From: Chloroflexota bacterium
GTDB taxonomy: Bacteria; Chloroflexota; Anaerolineae; Aggregatilineales; Phototrophicaceae
DNA length: 64,000 bases
NCBI GenBank assembly: GCA_028873975.1
Contig: JAPPMO010000052.1
Location: 1 to 64,000, forward strand
Direction: 5' to 3'
Below are positions 47,777 to 56,624 of the stretch, piece after piece. How positions within the stretch are numbered: position 1 is the first letter of the stretch; every line of letters begins with the position of its first letter. The notes under the pieces were generated by a model. That model ran no database searches. It was not told where the DNA came from and was given only the letters and a program-made list of their open reading frames with translations. The position numbers and the translations under genes were made by a program.

Positions 47777-48781
47777 ATGAGAAGGATTGAAAATCGCTAT
47801 GCGCTGATGGTCATCTATGCTTTGCTGACGATTTACGCGTTTTTCAGCGTCATTCCTTTCTTCTGGACGACTATCCAGTCCTTCAAAACCCCGCGCCAAG
47901 CCAACTCCCGCGTGCCGCTGTTCATCTTCGAGCCGACGGCGGACAATTACACCGATCTCTGGCTGAAGTCGATCCCGGATGATCCGCTCCTTGTCGCCGC
48001 TGCCCTGGTCGCGATATTTGGTTTTTTGGCTTTCCTGGGGATGCAGGCCGGGCGATTCCCCTTCCCGCGCGGTTACGTCTATTTGGGTATCCTTGCGGTG
48101 GGTTTCGCCGTCTTGTGGTCGATACCCGGCTTTATACGAACGCAGACCTTTTATGATTATTTCCTCAACACCATCATCGTCACTGTTGGCGCCATCTGTA
48201 TTTCCATTTCTATCGGCTGTCTGGCGGGTTACGCCTTGGCGCGCTACAGCGGCATCGCCGGCGTGATTATCCTGGTGACCGCTTTGGGATTCCGTTCCTT
48301 GCCCGGCATGGCTTATATCTTGCCTTATTGGTGGTTCGGCCAGCGTTCCGGCTTGTACGATACGCATATCCTGCTGATTATCACGCTGGTGGCCATCAAT
48401 CAGCCCTTCACCATCTGGATGCTGCGCAGCTTCTTCATGAACATCCCTAAAGAGATCGAAGAATCGGCCATGGTCGATGGCGCGAATCGCTTGACCGCGT
48501 TTTTGAGCGTGATCATTCCTATTATGTGGCCCGGCATCATCTCGACCGCCTTGTTCACGCTCTTGCTGGCTTACAGCGATTTCCTGCTGGTGCGCATCTT
48601 GACCCAATCGAATTGGACGCTTACCGTCGCCATTTCCAAATATGCCGCCGGCGAAGATCCGGGGCATATCACCCTGGCCGCGGCCGCCGCCGTATCCGCA
48701 GCCGTGCCGATCATCATCGTGGTTTTTATCTTCCAGAGCCAGCTGGTGAAGGGTCTGACCTCGGGCGCGGTGAAGGGCTAG
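47777..48781 (+). CDS. MalG-type sugar ABC permease with an inserted helix pair (operon 3)
   Basis: A 334-residue permease, about 50-60 residues longer than usual. The EAA loop is IPKEIEESAMVDGANRLTAFLSVIIPIMWPG and the C-terminus QLVKGLTSGAVKG is standard. Normally the first outer loop leads from 'NY..LW' directly to 'F..YFLNTIIV'. Here about 50-60 extra residues with two hydrophobic helices (LLVAAALVAIFGFLAFLGM and YVYLGILAVGFAVLWSIPGF) lie between NYTDLWLK and FYDYFLNTIIV. It pairs with the preceding MalF-type permease. Confidence 0.88.
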   Translation: MRRIENRYALMVIYALLTIYAFFSVIPFFWTTIQSFKTPRQANSRVPLFIFEPTADNYTDLWLKSIPDDPLLVAAALVAIFGFLAFLGMQAGRFPFPRGYVYLGILAVGFAVLWSIPGFIRTQTFYDYFLNTIIVTVGAICISISIGCLAGYALARYSGIAGVIILVTALGFRSLPGMAYILPYWWFGQRSGLYDTHILLIITLVAINQPFTIWMLRSFFMNIPKEIEESAMVDGANRLTAFLSVIIPIMWPGIISTALFTLLLAYSDFLLVRILTQSNWTLTVAISKYAAGEDPGHITLAAAAAVSAAVPIIIVVFIFQSQLVKGLTSGAVKG

Positions 48782-48812
48782 CGGGCAAGATGGCGCCAGA
48801 GCGCAGCATCCG

Positions 48813-50039
48813 ATGACTGCCGCCGCCAGCGACATGCCGGGGACCGGCGCGCGGGAGTATTCGCGCTACCGATTTGTCATCGCCGTATTGATTCTTTGGG
48901 CTCATATTTCGATTGGGCTGAACTTCTTCGCCGTCACGCCGCTTTTGCCACTCGCGATTGATGACTATGACATCACGCGCGCCAGCGCCAGCTTGCTGGT
49001 GGCGCTGCCGACCTTGGTGAAAGCTTGTATCGGCTTGCCAGGCAGCCTGATAATCAATCGTTTCGGATTGAATCGCGTCTTCACCGTAAGTTGGTTCATG
49101 CTGGGCATACTGGCGCTTTCGCCGTGGATAGAGGGATTCTACCTGATGCTGTTGCTGCGGCTCTTATACGGCATCGGGACCGGACTGATGATGACGGCAA
49201 CGGCGTCCTTGATCATGCAATGGTTCCGCCCGAACGAAGTGCCCATCATCAACACGCTCTTGTTGATCGTGATCAGTTTGGGCATCGCCATATCGATCCC
49301 CTTGGCGGCGCCGCTGGCGAAGCAGACTTCCTGGGAAGGGGTGCTTGGCATCTTTGGCGGCATCGGCTTGTGCGGCGCCTTGGCCTGGAAGCTCTGCGGC
49401 CGCACGCAGTCGACGCATATACAAGAAGCCTCGTCTATATTCACCTTGCGCGAGCTCTGGCAGGTCTTTCGCGATCGAACGATCTTCCTGCTGGTGGTCG
49501 GCGATGCGCTGGTCTTCGTCAATTATGCCGCGGTGACGAGCTGGCTGCCGACTTTCTTGCATGAGTTCCGGGGCATGGACCTCGATCAAGCCGGCTATGT
49601 CACAGGTTTGCTGCCGGCAGTGGGCATATTCGCCGTGCTCTTGGGCGGCTTCCTGTCGCTGCGGGTGCAGGATCGGCGTCGGCTCTTTTTGGCGCCGGGC
49701 GTCCTGGTCGCGATCGGAGGATTTGGCGCTTTCCTGTTGCGCGATCCACTGGCGATCAATTTATCGGTACTTGCGCTGGGTTTCGGCACCTGGGTGTATC
49801 AGCCAGCGCTCTTGACATTGCCGATGCAGTTGCACTGGATGACGCCGCGCAAGATCACCGTGGTGTGGGGCGCTTCGCTGACCATCGCTGGTTTCGGCAT
49901 GTTCATCTCGCCGGTGGTGGTGGGCGCCTCGCGCGATTTGTTTGATACCTTCGTCCCAGGGTTCTCCATTTGGGCAGTATTCGGTTGCGCCCTGATTTTC
50001 ACAGGCTTGTTCTTGCCCAAGCAGAAGCGCAATCATTGA
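48813..50039 (+). CDS. Major facilitator superfamily transporter
   Basis: A 408-residue membrane protein with about 12 predicted helices. The first half has LLPLAIDDYDITRASASLLVALPTLVKACIGLPGSLIINRFGLNRVF, with the loop 2-3 motif in the form G(x)LI.NRFGLNR, as in cyanate/nitrate-like transporters (CynX type). The substrate is unknown; an organic anion or drug efflux role is possible. It starts 31 nt after the MalG-type gene and may belong to the same transcript, but the function need not be related. Confidence 0.85.
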   Translation: MTAAASDMPGTGAREYSRYRFVIAVLILWAHISIGLNFFAVTPLLPLAIDDYDITRASASLLVALPTLVKACIGLPGSLIINRFGLNRVFTVSWFMLGILALSPWIEGFYLMLLLRLLYGIGTGLMMTATASLIMQWFRPNEVPIINTLLLIVISLGIAISIPLAAPLAKQTSWEGVLGIFGGIGLCGALAWKLCGRTQSTHIQEASSIFTLRELWQVFRDRTIFLLVVGDALVFVNYAAVTSWLPTFLHEFRGMDLDQAGYVTGLLPAVGIFAVLLGGFLSLRVQDRRRLFLAPGVLVAIGGFGAFLLRDPLAINLSVLALGFGTWVYQPALLTLPMQLHWMTPRKITVVWGASLTIAGFGMFISPVVVGASRDLFDTFVPGFSIWAVFGCALIFTGLFLPKQKRNH

Positions 50040-50079
50040 AAGCATATTTGATCGGAAGCATTAGAGAAAGGGAGAAATC

Positions 50080-51150
50080 ATGTCCAGTGCGTTGAACCAG
50101 CAAAACAAGGAAATAGTCTGGGACTTTTGGCAGAAACTCAATCACGCCGGCGTGGACAATGTGCCGGACGTGGTCCGGGCTGCTGTCCATGAGGATGTGG
50201 ACTGGAACGGATCGGCACCCATTGACCAAATTGTCGGCGTCGAAGGCTTGATCTCGGATTTCTGGCTGCCGCTGCTGCATTCATTCCCGGATCTCAAACG
50301 AGCGCCTTACGTCTTTATGGGCGGGATCTCTAGCGGCCAGTCCGAATGGACTGGCGTACCGGGCACTGAATGGGTCTCCGGCTGCGGCTATCTCAGCGGC
50401 ACCTTTGTCAATGATTGGCTGGGCATCCCGGCGACTGGCAAGAAGACCAATATCTGGTTCGGACAATTCTATTTGATGCGCGAGGGCAAAATCGCCGAAA
50501 GTTTTGTCCAATATGACATTCTGGCGGTCATGCGCCAAGCGGGCTTTCAAGTCCTGCCGCCGGCGCCGGGCGCGGAGGGCGGCAAAGTTCCCGGCCCGGT
50601 CGCCCAAGACGGGCTGCTTTTGACGGAGCAAGACCCGCTGGAGTCGCGCAAGACCCTCCAGCTGGTAGAAGCGATGGGCAATGGCTTGATGCGTTACGTG
50701 CGGAGCCGCGACGGTGGCGATATGAGCCGCATGGAGCAGGACAAGTACTGGCATCTAGACATGAAGTGGTACGGACCGAGCGGCATCGGCGGCTGCTTCA
50801 CGCTGGAAGAATTTGAAGACTTCCACCAGCGCAACTGGCTGCACGGCTTTGGCGACCGTCACCTGGACATGGATCGCGGCGGGCGCGGCATGGGTTTCGT
50901 CGGCGAAGGCAAATACGCCTGCGGCGGCGTTTGGGATACCTACTTCTCATACAATAACGGCGATTACGCCGGGATACCGGCCACGGGCAAGCTCATGACC
51001 ATGCGCGATTTCGACTGGTGGAAGCGCGAAGGCGACTACTTGATTGAAAATTGGGTGCCTATTGATATGATCGACCTCTGCCGACAGATGGGCGTCGACT
51101 TGATGGAGCGGCTGCGCTCGCAGATCGAAGAGCGGAAGCGGATGCAGTGA
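50080..51150 (+). CDS. Protein with two SnoaL-like (NTF2-fold) domains
   Basis: A 356-residue protein with two cone-shaped SnoaL/ester-cyclase-like domains. Domain 1 (about 10-155) has HEDVDWNGSAP, DFWLPLLHSFPDLKRAPYVFM and GIPATGKKTNIWFGQFYLMREGKIAESFVQYD. Domain 2 (about 195-340) has KYWHLDMKWYGPSGIGG, FEDFHQRNWLHGF and GIPATGKLMTMRDFDWWKREGDYLIENWVPID. The G(I/V)PATGK motif in both marks the family. Members are isomerases, cyclases or hydrolases of small ketone-like molecules, often uncharacterised. GGGAG precedes the ATG. Confidence 0.82.
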   Translation: MSSALNQQNKEIVWDFWQKLNHAGVDNVPDVVRAAVHEDVDWNGSAPIDQIVGVEGLISDFWLPLLHSFPDLKRAPYVFMGGISSGQSEWTGVPGTEWVSGCGYLSGTFVNDWLGIPATGKKTNIWFGQFYLMREGKIAESFVQYDILAVMRQAGFQVLPPAPGAEGGKVPGPVAQDGLLLTEQDPLESRKTLQLVEAMGNGLMRYVRSRDGGDMSRMEQDKYWHLDMKWYGPSGIGGCFTLEEFEDFHQRNWLHGFGDRHLDMDRGGRGMGFVGEGKYACGGVWDTYFSYNNGDYAGIPATGKLMTMRDFDWWKREGDYLIENWVPIDMIDLCRQMGVDLMERLRSQIEERKRMQ

Positions 51151-51151
51151 T

Positions 51152-52198
51152 CTAGTCGGCTGTGATCTGCATGACCACTTTGCCGAAGTGATCATGCTCT
51201 TCCAGAATGCGATGTCCCTCGTGGATCTGCGACAGGGGCAGAACGGTGTCGATGACCGGGCGCAGGGCGCCACGGTCCGCCAAATCGAGCGCGGTAACCA
51301 ACTCGTTGTAGGTGGCGCCATTGGCGCCGAGGATGCTCAGTTGCCTATGGTAGATTTGCGGTATCGCCAGTTCCATTTGTCGCCCGGAATGCGAGCCGCA
51401 GACTACCATGCGTCCGTTGCGCGCCAGCGTCCGTAAAGACTCGGCCCAGGTCTTGCCGCCGACATTGTCCTGCACCACGTCGACGCCGCGCCCGCCTGTG
51501 GCGTCGATGACCTGCTCTACCCAATCTTCGTCGTGATAGTTGACGACGTGATCCGCGCCCAGTTCCAGCGCTTTGCGAGACTTGTCGGCAGTTGAAGTGC
51601 TGGCGATCACCCTGGCGCCGGCATACTTGGCGATTTGAATGCCCAGGCTGGCAACGCCGCCGCCCGCGCCCGGGATGAAGACGGTCTCGCCGGCCTTCAA
51701 GCTGGCCACGGTAATCAACATGCGCCAAGCGGTACCCGCCACGACTGGCAGCGCCGCCACCTCTGTATGATTGAGATTCTTCGGTTTCGGGACCAGATTG
51801 CGCGCCGGCACGACGACATACTCCGCCAAGCCGCCGTTGATGTGCTCGCCGATGATCTGATGCTGCGGACAGACCGTCACGTCTCCCTCCCGACAGAATT
51901 CGCAGTCGCCGCAGGTGACAAGCGAGTACACCGTTGCTTCGTCGCCGGCTTGCCAGCCGGACACGCCCTCGCCGACCGCGTCCAGTTCGCCGCTGATATC
52001 GACGCCCGTCGTCATCGGCAGCGGGATGGCGCCGAACTGAGGTCCCTTGCGTATGCCCACATCCAGCCAATTGAGCGCGCAGGCATGCACCTTCAGACGC
52101 GCCTCCCCCGCCGATGGTTGCGGGATGGGCACCTGCTCCAACCGGAGGACGTCTCTGTCACCATGCTCGTGTATGACCGCCGCAAGCATCTCCCTCAT
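51152..52198 (-). CDS. Zinc-binding alcohol dehydrogenase / quinone oxidoreductase family protein (MDR)
   Basis: A 348-residue medium-chain dehydrogenase. The structural zinc lobe CGDCEFCREGDVTVCPQH gives four Cys. The usual catalytic-zinc Cys is absent (ACALNWLDVGIRKG), as in quinone-reductase-like members. The nucleotide motif is GAGGGVASLGIQIAKYAGARVIAST. ATG 52198 is preferred, with GGAAGGAAG upstream; the frame extends 8 codons further. It lies 29 nt downstream of the membrane-protein array on the same strand and could be its last cistron, although no functional link is evident. Confidence 0.87.
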   Translation of the reverse strand: MREMLAAVIHEHGDRDVLRLEQVPIPQPSAGEARLKVHACALNWLDVGIRKGPQFGAIPLPMTTGVDISGELDAVGEGVSGWQAGDEATVYSLVTCGDCEFCREGDVTVCPQHQIIGEHINGGLAEYVVVPARNLVPKPKNLNHTEVAALPVVAGTAWRMLITVASLKAGETVFIPGAGGGVASLGIQIAKYAGARVIASTSTADKSRKALELGADHVVNYHDEDWVEQVIDATGGRGVDVVQDNVGGKTWAESLRTLARNGRMVVCGSHSGRQMELAIPQIYHRQLSILGANGATYNELVTALDLADRGALRPVIDTVLPLSQIHEGHRILEEHDHFGKVVMQITAD

Positions 52199-52227
52199 CG
52201 TGATCTTCCTTCCCAATTCCATTTTGC

Positions 52228-54819
52228 TTAGCGCGCAACTGCGCGCTGTTCGATGACAAGCGACCCCAGTGGCACGCGCGCGTCAATAAAGCGCCTGCCA
52301 TCCGCATCGGTCGCCGGCACTCGCTCTTGATCGCCCATGCGATAGAGCCCGGTGAAGACTTGGTAGCGCCCGGGCGCCAGATCGGCCGGCAGCGGCGCCT
52401 GCCAGGTTTCGCTGTCGACAAGCCCGGGGTACCAGAGACGGGTCGGCAGGCGCGCGCCTAGCGGCTGCTGGTCGTAGACGACCCATTCGCCAGTCTCTAC
52501 GTTGCCCAAGTGCAAAAACTGCGCGTGGTCTTCGCGACTATTTTCGCTGCTTCGCCAGGTAAATGATATTGCCAGATTCTCGCCAGGTCGCGCGACGTTG
52601 GGCAGGTCAACTGCGCCGAGGGAAAATCCGTTGTCGAACTGAGCGAGAGGCGCGGTCGTCGGCGTTGGCGCATTGGCCCGCAAGACCAGTTCGCCCAGGA
52701 CGACTTGCGCGTCGCCCAGGAGTTTGAGATCGCTGGAGAGGACCTTTTGACGCAGAAACTCACCGTTGATATCATGCCAGAGCGTCAGTACCAGCCAAAG
52801 CGCGCGATTGGTCGCTGTCCCCGGCGGGATTTCAAGCTCCATCCACTGGCGATAAATATGGCTATAGCCCGGGGCGGCGAGCAAGCCAGCCTGACGACTC
52901 GCATGCCTGTCACGGCTGGCGACGGAGTCGCCGCTCACTTGGTCCACCAGATGCGCTGAAAAGCCCTTCCCGATATAATCGCGGCGCTTGGCGGAGGGAT
53001 AAAGCCGCAGGACATAAGCTCCATCTTTCTTGTCAATGCGATAGCCATGCAGGCGCAGCCCTGACTCGAACTCTACGGAGGCGGGCTGTGCCAAGAGCGA
53101 GAGCTCGAGGCGAGGGACAAAAGCATTGTGGACAAGCAAGAGAATCCACAGCGCCGGCAAGGCGTAAAGGACCCGCCGGACGCGCGGCTTCAGCGCCGGA
53201 ACTGCCAAGGAAAAATGGCCAAGCGCCCCCAGCAACACCAGCCAGATGCCCAGAAACTCAAGCGATTCTTCGTAGTTATGCGGCCAAAGGCAGCCGTATA
53301 GCGGCAAAAAACCCCAACGGTCACATATTGGCCCCCGCCCATTTAGTAATATGCCCCCGATCGCGCTCATTGCTAAACCGGTCAGCAGGCACAAGTGCCA
53401 TATCCGCGCGCGCCGCGGCGAACGACGCGCCACAAGCGCCGTTGCCGCTGCCATCACCGCGCCGAGCGCGGCGTAGTATCCCTGCCAATTTGCGATACCT
53501 TCGTGAAAGCCAAAGTATTCATCCCAGGCTAGAAACAAGAAAACCAGACCGATCCCGCCCAGGTAGAGACGCTGCGGGGCGGATCGCGCCCTGGCAAGCC
53601 AGGCTGTCAACAGCGCAAAGCCCGCGGCCAAAGCCAATTGCGTGGATGCGAGGATATTGGGAATGTTCCATTCTTGATCCAAACTCCAGAGCCAGATCTC
53701 GTATTTCGATGCGGGCCGGAGGCCGATCGACAATACGATCACAATTATCTGCGCCGCCAGCATGAGGCTTGCCAGTCGCGCGCAGGGCGCCGCCAGATCT
53801 GGAATCAGTCTCCAGTAACTGACTAGACCAACCGGAACATAAAGCGCGAAGAGAAAAGCGAAGATCAATTTCTCGTTTGATACTGCAAAAGAGCCGCTGT
53901 TGATTACGTCCGTATCCATTTTTTGCGCGGGCGCCGTTTCATCCGGCGGCTGCTGGTCCTTCACGGCAGGCTCTCGGGGCGCGCTCTGCTCGAATTGATG
54001 AACCGACGCGGGCTGGTCCAGCAGCCGGACCGCGATATTCGGCAGCCATGAATGCCAGGAGAACAGGAGAGCTGTAAGAATCGGCAGTGCATAAAGGATT
54101 AGCCGGATGCGGGGCTGGGGCCTCGGCGCCGCGTCGGAAAAATGACCGAGCATGGCCAGCAACGTCAGCCAGTTGCCCGCAAACTCGAGCGTTTCTTCCA
54201 GGAAACGGAACTGCAGACATTCATAGACGCCATTAATTCCGAAAGGACCGCAGTATTCCGGAAAACCATCCAGCACGATGCCTCCCAGCGCGGTAAGCGA
54301 TAGACCAGCGAGCAGGCATAAATGCCAGATTCGCGCGCGCCTGGGCGAGCGCATGGCGACAGCGATCGTCGCCACCACAACTGCCGCGCCGAATAGAAGA
54401 TATGGTTCTTTTATCTCGCTCTGATCTAACAATTGCCAGTCGAAAAAATCGTCCAGCCCGATATAGGGGAAAACCAGTCCGATCCCGATCAGATAAAGAC
54501 GCTGCCATGCCGAGCGCCCCACGGCCAGCCAGGCCGTCGCCAGCGCGGCGACCCCGACCAGCGTCAGTTGCGTGGACGCGAGGCTCGACGGGATATTCCT
54601 GGCGTGATCCAGCTTCCACAGCCACTCCTGAAAAACCGATGCAGGTTGGATTTCCAGCGACAGCAGGATCACGAGGATCTGCGCTAGGAGAAAGCCGCTC
54701 GCTATCCGCTTGGAGACGGGCGACAAGCGCGGGATCAGCCAGCGATAAGCGATCAGGCAAACCGGAACATAGAGCAAGAGGACGAAGACGCGATTCAATG
54801 ACTCGCCTGAAGCTAGCAA
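52228..54819 (-). CDS. Array member 1: double-headed membrane protein with one beta-sandwich tail
   Basis: An 863-residue protein with two copies of the family membrane domain. Copy 1 (about 1-275) ends where its soluble part should begin (LLDQPASVHQFEQSAP). After a polar linker (about 275-300), copy 2 starts at MDTDVINSGSFAVSNEKLIF with its own former N-terminus and continues to a complete soluble tail. Conserved marks are GLDDFFDW and WDEYFGFHE (LDE motif), cysteine pairs EYCGPFGINGVYEC and PICDRWGFLPLYGC, and (F/Y)(L/E)E(T/S)LEF. The start is TTG 54819 with AGGAGGG upstream. The internal ATG at 53919 has no ribosome site. I read it as an in-frame fusion of two array genes. No function is recognised. 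Confidence 0.78.
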   Translation of the reverse strand: MLASGESLNRVFVLLLYVPVCLIAYRWLIPRLSPVSKRIASGFLLAQILVILLSLEIQPASVFQEWLWKLDHARNIPSSLASTQLTLVGVAALATAWLAVGRSAWQRLYLIGIGLVFPYIGLDDFFDWQLLDQSEIKEPYLLFGAAVVVATIAVAMRSPRRARIWHLCLLAGLSLTALGGIVLDGFPEYCGPFGINGVYECLQFRFLEETLEFAGNWLTLLAMLGHFSDAAPRPQPRIRLILYALPILTALLFSWHSWLPNIAVRLLDQPASVHQFEQSAPREPAVKDQQPPDETAPAQKMDTDVINSGSFAVSNEKLIFAFLFALYVPVGLVSYWRLIPDLAAPCARLASLMLAAQIIVIVLSIGLRPASKYEIWLWSLDQEWNIPNILASTQLALAAGFALLTAWLARARSAPQRLYLGGIGLVFLFLAWDEYFGFHEGIANWQGYYAALGAVMAAATALVARRSPRRARIWHLCLLTGLAMSAIGGILLNGRGPICDRWGFLPLYGCLWPHNYEESLEFLGIWLVLLGALGHFSLAVPALKPRVRRVLYALPALWILLLVHNAFVPRLELSLLAQPASVEFESGLRLHGYRIDKKDGAYVLRLYPSAKRRDYIGKGFSAHLVDQVSGDSVASRDRHASRQAGLLAAPGYSHIYRQWMELEIPPGTATNRALWLVLTLWHDINGEFLRQKVLSSDLKLLGDAQVVLGELVLRANAPTPTTAPLAQFDNGFSLGAVDLPNVARPGENLAISFTWRSSENSREDHAQFLHLGNVETGEWVVYDQQPLGARLPTRLWYPGLVDSETWQAPLPADLAPGRYQVFTGLYRMGDQERVPATDADGRRFIDARVPLGSLVIEQRAVAR

Positions 54820-54849
54820 ATCAGGACCCTCCTTGGCTCCCAGTTTCCA

Positions 54850-56547
54850 TTATGGCGGCAGGCTTCGAATGATCACGTATCCCAGTGGCGCGCGCGCGTC
54901 GACAAAGGGCTTTCCCTCCGCGTCAGCCGCCGACACCCGCTCTTGATCGCCCATGCGATAGAGCCCGGTGAAGACTTGGTAGCGCCCGTGCGCGAGATCG
55001 GCTGGAAGCGGCACTTGCCAGGTTTCGCTGTCGGCGAGCCCGCTGTACCAGAGCCGGGTGGGCAAGCGCGGTCCCAGCGGTTCTTGGTCGTAGACAAACC
55101 AGGCGCCGCTCTCCGCGTGACCCAAATGCAGGAATTGCGCGTGGTCTTCGGAGCCATTATCGTCGCTGCGCCAGTCAAATGAAATAATCAGGTTTTCGCC
55201 GGCTCGCGCGACGTTGGGCAGGTCAACTGCGCCGAGGGATAATCCGTTGTCGAACTGAGCGAGAGGCGCGGTCGTCAGCGTTGGCGTATCGGCCCGCAAG
55301 ACCAGTTCGCCCAGGACGACTTGCGCGTCGCCCAGGAGTTTGAGATCGCTGGAGAGGACTTTCATTTGCTCATATTCGCCGTCACGCTCGCGCCAAAACG
55401 TTAGCACGACCCAAAGCGCGCGGTTGGCTGGCGTGGTTGACGGGATTTCCAGCGCTGCGTACTCGCGGTAAATGGGCTCATATTGACTGCCGAACATCAG
55501 GATTTCAAACTGCGGGCGCACCAAGGCGTTGCGGCTGACAAAGGATTCTCCGCTGGCTTGGTCAACCAGATGAAGGGAATAACCCACTTCCCTGCGACCG
55601 ATATGATTCCAGTCCCAAGCGCTAGCGGTCGCATAAAGTCGGAGATTCAAAGGACCGCGCCCCTCACTGTCGATGCGATAGCCCTTCAATTGAATTCTCT
55701 TGTCAAATTTTACCGCTGCCGGCTGCGCCAGGAGTTGCATTTCAAAGCGGGGGATGAGGGGAACAAGGAAGATCAAAGCTATCCAGATAAATGGCAAAAC
55801 ATAAGGACTGCGTTGGACAGGGGCTGAGGACGCTCGCGTCGCGTCGGAAAAATGCCCGAGCATGGCGACCAGCGCGAGCCAGATGCCCAGGAATTCGATG
55901 ATCTCCTCAGGGATCCTGTAGTCAAGGCAATCTTCCAGGACTATAATTCCCAGGTCGCCGCAGAATGGCGGCAAATCATCAACGACTACAGCGGCAATTG
56001 CAACTAGCGCCAGACCAGTCAAAAGGCAGAAATGCCATATCCTCGCGCGGCGTGACGCGCGCAGCGCCAGCGCAATCGTCCCCAGTACAATCGCCGCGCC
56101 AAGTATCGAAACGTTGATCTTCCAGCTTCTGGAAGATCTGAGGTCTTTCCAGGCGAAAAACTCGTCAAGCGCCAGGTACAGGAATGACAGACCGAGCCCG
56201 GCCAGGTAGAGACGAAACAAAGCGGGCCGCGCCCGGGCAAGCGAGGCTGTCAATAACGCCAGACCGCCAGCCAGCGCCAATTGCGTCGACGCGAATGTCG
56301 AGGGAATGTTGAACTCCCGATCCAAAGCCCAAAGCCTCTCCTCGAAGATGGAAGTCGGCTGGATTATTTCTGACAGCGCCACCACCAGTATCTGCAGAAC
56401 CAGCATGCCAATCCCCAGCCGCTTGGCTGATGGCGACAGCCCCGGGAACAGCAGCCTGGCGCTAATCAAACAGAGCGGAACATAGGCAATAACAATAAAG
56501 ATGCGTATGAATGACTCGTTTGAAACCAGCAACTCGCCGCTATTCAT
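54850..56547 (-). CDS. Array member 2: membrane protein with paired beta-sandwich tail
   Basis: A 565-residue member. About eight hydrophobic helices span residues 12-270, including FLYLALDEFFAWKD, and the outer-loop cysteines PFCGDLGIIVLEDC. The soluble part has module 1 (LKGYRIDSEG to SLHLVDQASGESF) and module 2 (AQFDNGLSLGAVDLP to FTGLYRMGDQERV). In place of the usual LDExxxLHE, the His is replaced (LDEFFAWKD), so a catalytic role of that His, if any, would be lost here. ATG 56547 has GGAGG upstream. The unit resembles surface-glycan enzymes only in its tail; no function is recognised. Confidence 0.8.
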   Translation of the reverse strand: MNSGELLVSNESFIRIFIVIAYVPLCLISARLLFPGLSPSAKRLGIGMLVLQILVVALSEIIQPTSIFEERLWALDREFNIPSTFASTQLALAGGLALLTASLARARPALFRLYLAGLGLSFLYLALDEFFAWKDLRSSRSWKINVSILGAAIVLGTIALALRASRRARIWHFCLLTGLALVAIAAVVVDDLPPFCGDLGIIVLEDCLDYRIPEEIIEFLGIWLALVAMLGHFSDATRASSAPVQRSPYVLPFIWIALIFLVPLIPRFEMQLLAQPAAVKFDKRIQLKGYRIDSEGRGPLNLRLYATASAWDWNHIGRREVGYSLHLVDQASGESFVSRNALVRPQFEILMFGSQYEPIYREYAALEIPSTTPANRALWVVLTFWRERDGEYEQMKVLSSDLKLLGDAQVVLGELVLRADTPTLTTAPLAQFDNGLSLGAVDLPNVARAGENLIISFDWRSDDNGSEDHAQFLHLGHAESGAWFVYDQEPLGPRLPTRLWYSGLADSETWQVPLPADLAHGRYQVFTGLYRMGDQERVSAADAEGKPFVDARAPLGYVIIRSLPP

Positions 56548-56624
56548 CAACGCTTTCCTCCATCGCGCGACTAAATTCCGCTGTCAGTGGCGAGCTTAAC
56601 GGGTCATCGTCAGCCGGGCTCAGA

